This document shows positions 61,461-64,000 of a DNA stretch of 64,000 nucleotides, piece after piece. Position numbers and translations under genes: made by a program. Position 1 is the stretch's first letter. Each line of letters begins with the position of its first letter. This DNA comes from Terriglobales bacterium (GTDB lineage: Bacteria > Acidobacteriota > Terriglobia > Terriglobales > Acidobacteriaceae). Where the stretch lies: NCBI GenBank assembly GCA_035764005.1, contig DASTZZ010000069.1, positions 124,001 through 188,000 of the forward strand, read 5' to 3'. The notes beneath the pieces were generated by a model. The model saw nothing but the letters and a program-made list of their open reading frames with translations, was not told the DNA's origin and did no database searches.

Positions 61461-64000
61461 TTAGCCGGCAACCTGTTCACGCGTTAGCCGCGCACTGAGC
61501 TCAGATCTGGAGGCGCCCAGCCAATCGGCCGATGTGAGTCGGGCAAACAAATCGAGCGTTCGAGCGATCGTTCCTGTCCACCCTGTCTGATGACTAGCAC
61601 CGAGGCCAGCGCCGTCGTCTCCATGAAAGTATTCGTAGAAGAGAATGTAGTCTCTCCAGTGTGGGTCATCCTGGAACTTCTTTGTTCCTCCGTAAACTGG
61701 ACGCTTTCCACTGGCATCACGCAGGAAAATACTTGAAAGTCTGCGTCCGATTTCCCTCGCTACTTCGTATAAGGTCATATATTGTCCAGACCCGGTCGGG
61801 CATTCGACCTTATAATGATCGCCATAAAACTGATACAGATTCAGCAGCGCTCGGATTAGCAAGGCATTCACTGGCATCCAGACCGGACCTCGCCAATTAG
61901 AGTTACCACCGAACATTCCCGTGTTTGATTCGGCAGGAAGATAGCCTACTTTGAACTCACTCCCATTCAAGTGGAACACGAAAGGATGTTTCTCGTGATA
62001 TCGCGACAGCGAGCGAATGCCGAAGGGGCCCAGAAATTCCTTTTCATCCAGGAGATACGACAACACCTTCTCCATCTTCTCTTTGTTGCAAACTGCTAAG
62101 AGGCGGCGATCGGCATAGCCAGTGAACTTATCATCCGCAGGAGCAACATGCGTTAACAGTTCGGGATGTCGTTTCTTAAACAAGTCAATCAGCTCCAATA
62201 GCCGAGGGTGACGGGCCAAAACTCCGGTCGGCTCAAGTACCGTGCAGGCGCAGAGCGGGAGGAGCCCAACCATCGATCGTACTTTAAGCCGCATGGATTC
62301 CCCATTAGGTAAATGGAGCAGGTCGTAGAAGAAGCCATCTTCCGTATCCCACATTCCATCGTGGCTCGCACCAATTCGATCCATGGCATACGTAATCCAG
62401 AGAAAGTGCTCCAGGAACCGGAATGCGACGTCTTCATACATCGTGTCGTAATCCATAAGGATGAGCGCTATCTCAAGCATGGATTGACAATAGAAGGCCA
62501 TCCAAGCAGTGCCATCGGCCTGATCAAGATACCCGCCTGTCGGCAACTGAGCGCTGCGATCGAAGACTCCGATGTTGTCTAAGCCCAGAAATCCGCCTGC
62601 AAAGACGTTTTTGCCGTCTGGGTCTTTGCGGTTAATCCACCAGTTGAAGTTCAGCATCAGTCCTTGGAAGGAACGCTCGAGGAAGCGGATATCCGATCTA
62701 CCTAACTCCTTTTCGATATTGAAGAGGAAGAGAGTTGCCCAAGCGTGTACTGGAGGATTCACATCGCTGAAATTCCACTCATATGCTGGGAGTTGGCCGT
62801 TTGGATGCGCGTACAGCGTTCTCAACATCAGTAGAAGCTGCTCTTTAGCGAAATCAAAATCCACCATTGAGAGCGCGAGCGTGTGAAATGCAAGGTCCCA
62901 GGCCGCGTACCATGGGTACTCCCATTTGTCGGGCATGGAAATAATGTCGCTATTCAGCATATGAAACCATTCGCGGTTGCGAACCTGGCGATGGTTGGCC
63001 CCAACCAGGGGATGAGCCTCGTGCTCAGAGAGCCATCTATCCAGATCGAAATGGTAGTACTGCTTAGTCCACAGCATTCCGGCTAGCGCCTGTCGATGCA
63101 CACGGCGTTCATCCTCATTCAAAGAGCGAGGAGTAATTCGGGCATAGAATTCGTCTGCGTCGGAAATCCGGGCAGCAAAGACTTGATCGAATCGGGAGAA
63201 AGCATCGAGCCCAACTTTGGCGGTCAGCCTCAGACGTATTACTTCGCTGCTCCCTTTGGGAATCCGTAGCGCGTACACGGCAGCGGCCTTTGTGCCAATC
63301 TTGGCCGGATTCACAGCTTCTCGTTTACCCGCGACAAGGTACTGATGAAAAGCGTCCTTCACATAGGGAGAAGTGTTTTTACCTCCCCATAACCGTTCAG
63401 CATTGGACTCGTTTTCCGTGAACAGTAATTCTGGCTCGCCTTCAAAGTGCAGAGTTCGATCGCCGAGCTTGGGATGCGACGCCAGAACTCTGCCTCCACC
63501 ATTCAATTGTCGTAGCGTGGGCTTGCTCGAACCGGATTCCCAGGACCAGGTATTGCGAAACCAGAGCGTAGGCAGGATGTAGATTTGCGCGTCTTCTGGG
63601 CCTCGGTTGTGCACCGAAATGCGGATTGCCAGGTCTTCGGGATTTTCTTTCGCGTATTCGACAAAGACATCGAAGTAGCGGTCGTCATCAAAGATGCCGG
63701 TATCGAGCAGCTCGTACTCAAGTTCTTCACGAGATCGGCGACGATTGGTCTCCACCAGGTCGGTATAAGGAAACTCCTTTTGTGGATACTTGTAGAGATA
63801 TTTCATGTAGGAGTGCGTTGGCGTGCTATCCAGATAAAAGTAATACTCCTTTGCATCCTCTCCGTGATTGCCTTCACTGTTTGTCAGGCCAAACAGGCGC
63901 TCTTTCAAAATCGGATCACGCCCGTTCCACAAAGCCACAGCGAAACACAAGAGCTGCTGATCATCGGAAACGCCTGCAATTCCATCCTCTCCCCAACGGT
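61461..64000 (-). CDS. MGH1/GH63-like glycoside hydrolase, 5' end beyond the window
   Basis: An (alpha/alpha)6-barrel glucosidase of the MGH1/GH63 clan, at least 845 residues here. The frame stays open through the right edge: upstream of the TTG at 63950 it reads RWGEDGIAGVSDDQQL, continuing the conserved region before LCFAVALWNGRDP, so the true start lies outside. Further hallmarks are LTNSEGNHGEDAKEYYFYLDSTPTHSYMKYLYKYPQ, the aromatic core WEYPWYAAWDLAFHTLALSMVDFDFAKEQL, and NSNWRGPVWMPVNALLI near the C-terminus. It probably hydrolyses an intracellular glucoside (glucosylglycerate, trehalose-like or glycan-derived); the substrate cannot be read from sequence. Confidence 0.9.
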   Translation of the reverse strand, partial: RWGEDGIAGVSDDQQLLCFAVALWNGRDPILKERLFGLTNSEGNHGEDAKEYYFYLDSTPTHSYMKYLYKYPQKEFPYTDLVETNRRRSREELEYELLDTGIFDDDRYFDVFVEYAKENPEDLAIRISVHNRGPEDAQIYILPTLWFRNTWSWESGSSKPTLRQLNGGGRVLASHPKLGDRTLHFEGEPELLFTENESNAERLWGGKNTSPYVKDAFHQYLVAGKREAVNPAKIGTKAAAVYALRIPKGSSEVIRLRLTAKVGLDAFSRFDQVFAARISDADEFYARITPRSLNEDERRVHRQALAGMLWTKQYYHFDLDRWLSEHEAHPLVGANHRQVRNREWFHMLNSDIISMPDKWEYPWYAAWDLAFHTLALSMVDFDFAKEQLLLMLRTLYAHPNGQLPAYEWNFSDVNPPVHAWATLFLFNIEKELGRSDIRFLERSFQGLMLNFNWWINRKDPDGKNVFAGGFLGLDNIGVFDRSAQLPTGGYLDQADGTAWMAFYCQSMLEIALILMDYDTMYEDVAFRFLEHFLWITYAMDRIGASHDGMWDTEDGFFYDLLHLPNGESMRLKVRSMVGLLPLCACTVLEPTGVLARHPRLLELIDLFKKRHPELLTHVAPADDKFTGYADRRLLAVCNKEKMEKVLSYLLDEKEFLGPFGIRSLSRYHEKHPFVFHLNGSEFKVGYLPAESNTGMFGGNSNWRGPVWMPVNALLIRALLNLYQFYGDHYKVECPTGSGQYMTLYEVAREIGRRLSSIFLRDASGKRPVYGGTKKFQDDPHWRDYILFYEYFHGDDGAGLGASHQTGWTGTIARTLDLFARLTSADWLGASRSELSARLTREQVAG

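Noticed and set aside
1-64000. CRISPR arrays, tRNA or rRNA genes, insertion sequences, prophage
   Set aside because: No repeat-spacer pattern, cloverleaf, transposase, integrase or phage structural gene was recognised; small RNAs cannot be excluded by eye.

Overview
The window looks like chromosomal DNA of an acidobacterium (Koribacter/Terriglobia type). The evidence is an Acidobacteria-style VWFA-related protein, DUF3300-DUF2950 and DUF4136 proteins, many outer-membrane beta-barrels (so a Gram-negative envelope), and many orphan PAS histidine kinases and NarL-type regulators. I see no rRNA, tRNA, CRISPR array, insertion sequence or phage gene. Base composition and gene style are even throughout, so I have no evidence that this is a mobile island.

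Layout. 1-5 kb: edge of a membrane protein gene, an M48 metalloprotease, an aquaporin and a PAS histidine kinase. 5-16 kb: a formate dehydrogenase operon on the minus strand (selenoprotein catalytic subunit, fused FeS/NrfD subunit, FdhE), divergent from a plus-strand operon for a small cytochrome c, an MtrA/DmsE-like decaheme cytochrome, an MtrB/PioB-like porin and a NapC/NirT-like quinol dehydrogenase. Together they form a plausible path from formate through quinone and periplasm across the outer membrane. 16-32 kb: envelope and stress genes (ferritin-like DUF892, Omp85-type barrel, HtrA protease, Ig-like lipoprotein, second kinase, second M48 protease, two MscS channels, small OmpA-type barrel, DUF4136). 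32-42 kb: DcaP-like porin, a large Orn/Lys/Arg-type decarboxylase, two AspT-family exchangers and an aspartate 4-decarboxylase, which look like a decarboxylation/exchange (acid-stress or proton-motive) module. 42-50 kb: a five-gene RND efflux operon. 50-51 kb: a sortase and its LPXTG substrate. 51-58 kb: VWFA protein, two NarL-type regulators, and BON, DUF3300 and DUF2950 proteins. 58-64 kb: an OmpA-like multidomain protein, PPK2 and a glycoside hydrolase cut by the right edge.

The main new observation is a recurrent dyad, CTGTMA-N4-TGCCAGT (half-site CTGKCA), in front of nearly every transcription unit. The first T of its right half lies 29-31 bases before a TANNNT-like -10 box. This is the geometry of a class II activator site centred near -43. 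About twenty copies were found on both strands, including one symmetric copy that can serve the divergent formate dehydrogenase and cytochrome operons, and near-perfect copies before both NarL-type regulators. I infer that the window is a regulon cluster for envelope, anaerobic or energy stress. The site also decides several start codons and predicts leaderless mRNAs for the sortase and PPK2. I found the motif by eye, so it needs a genome-wide count against background.
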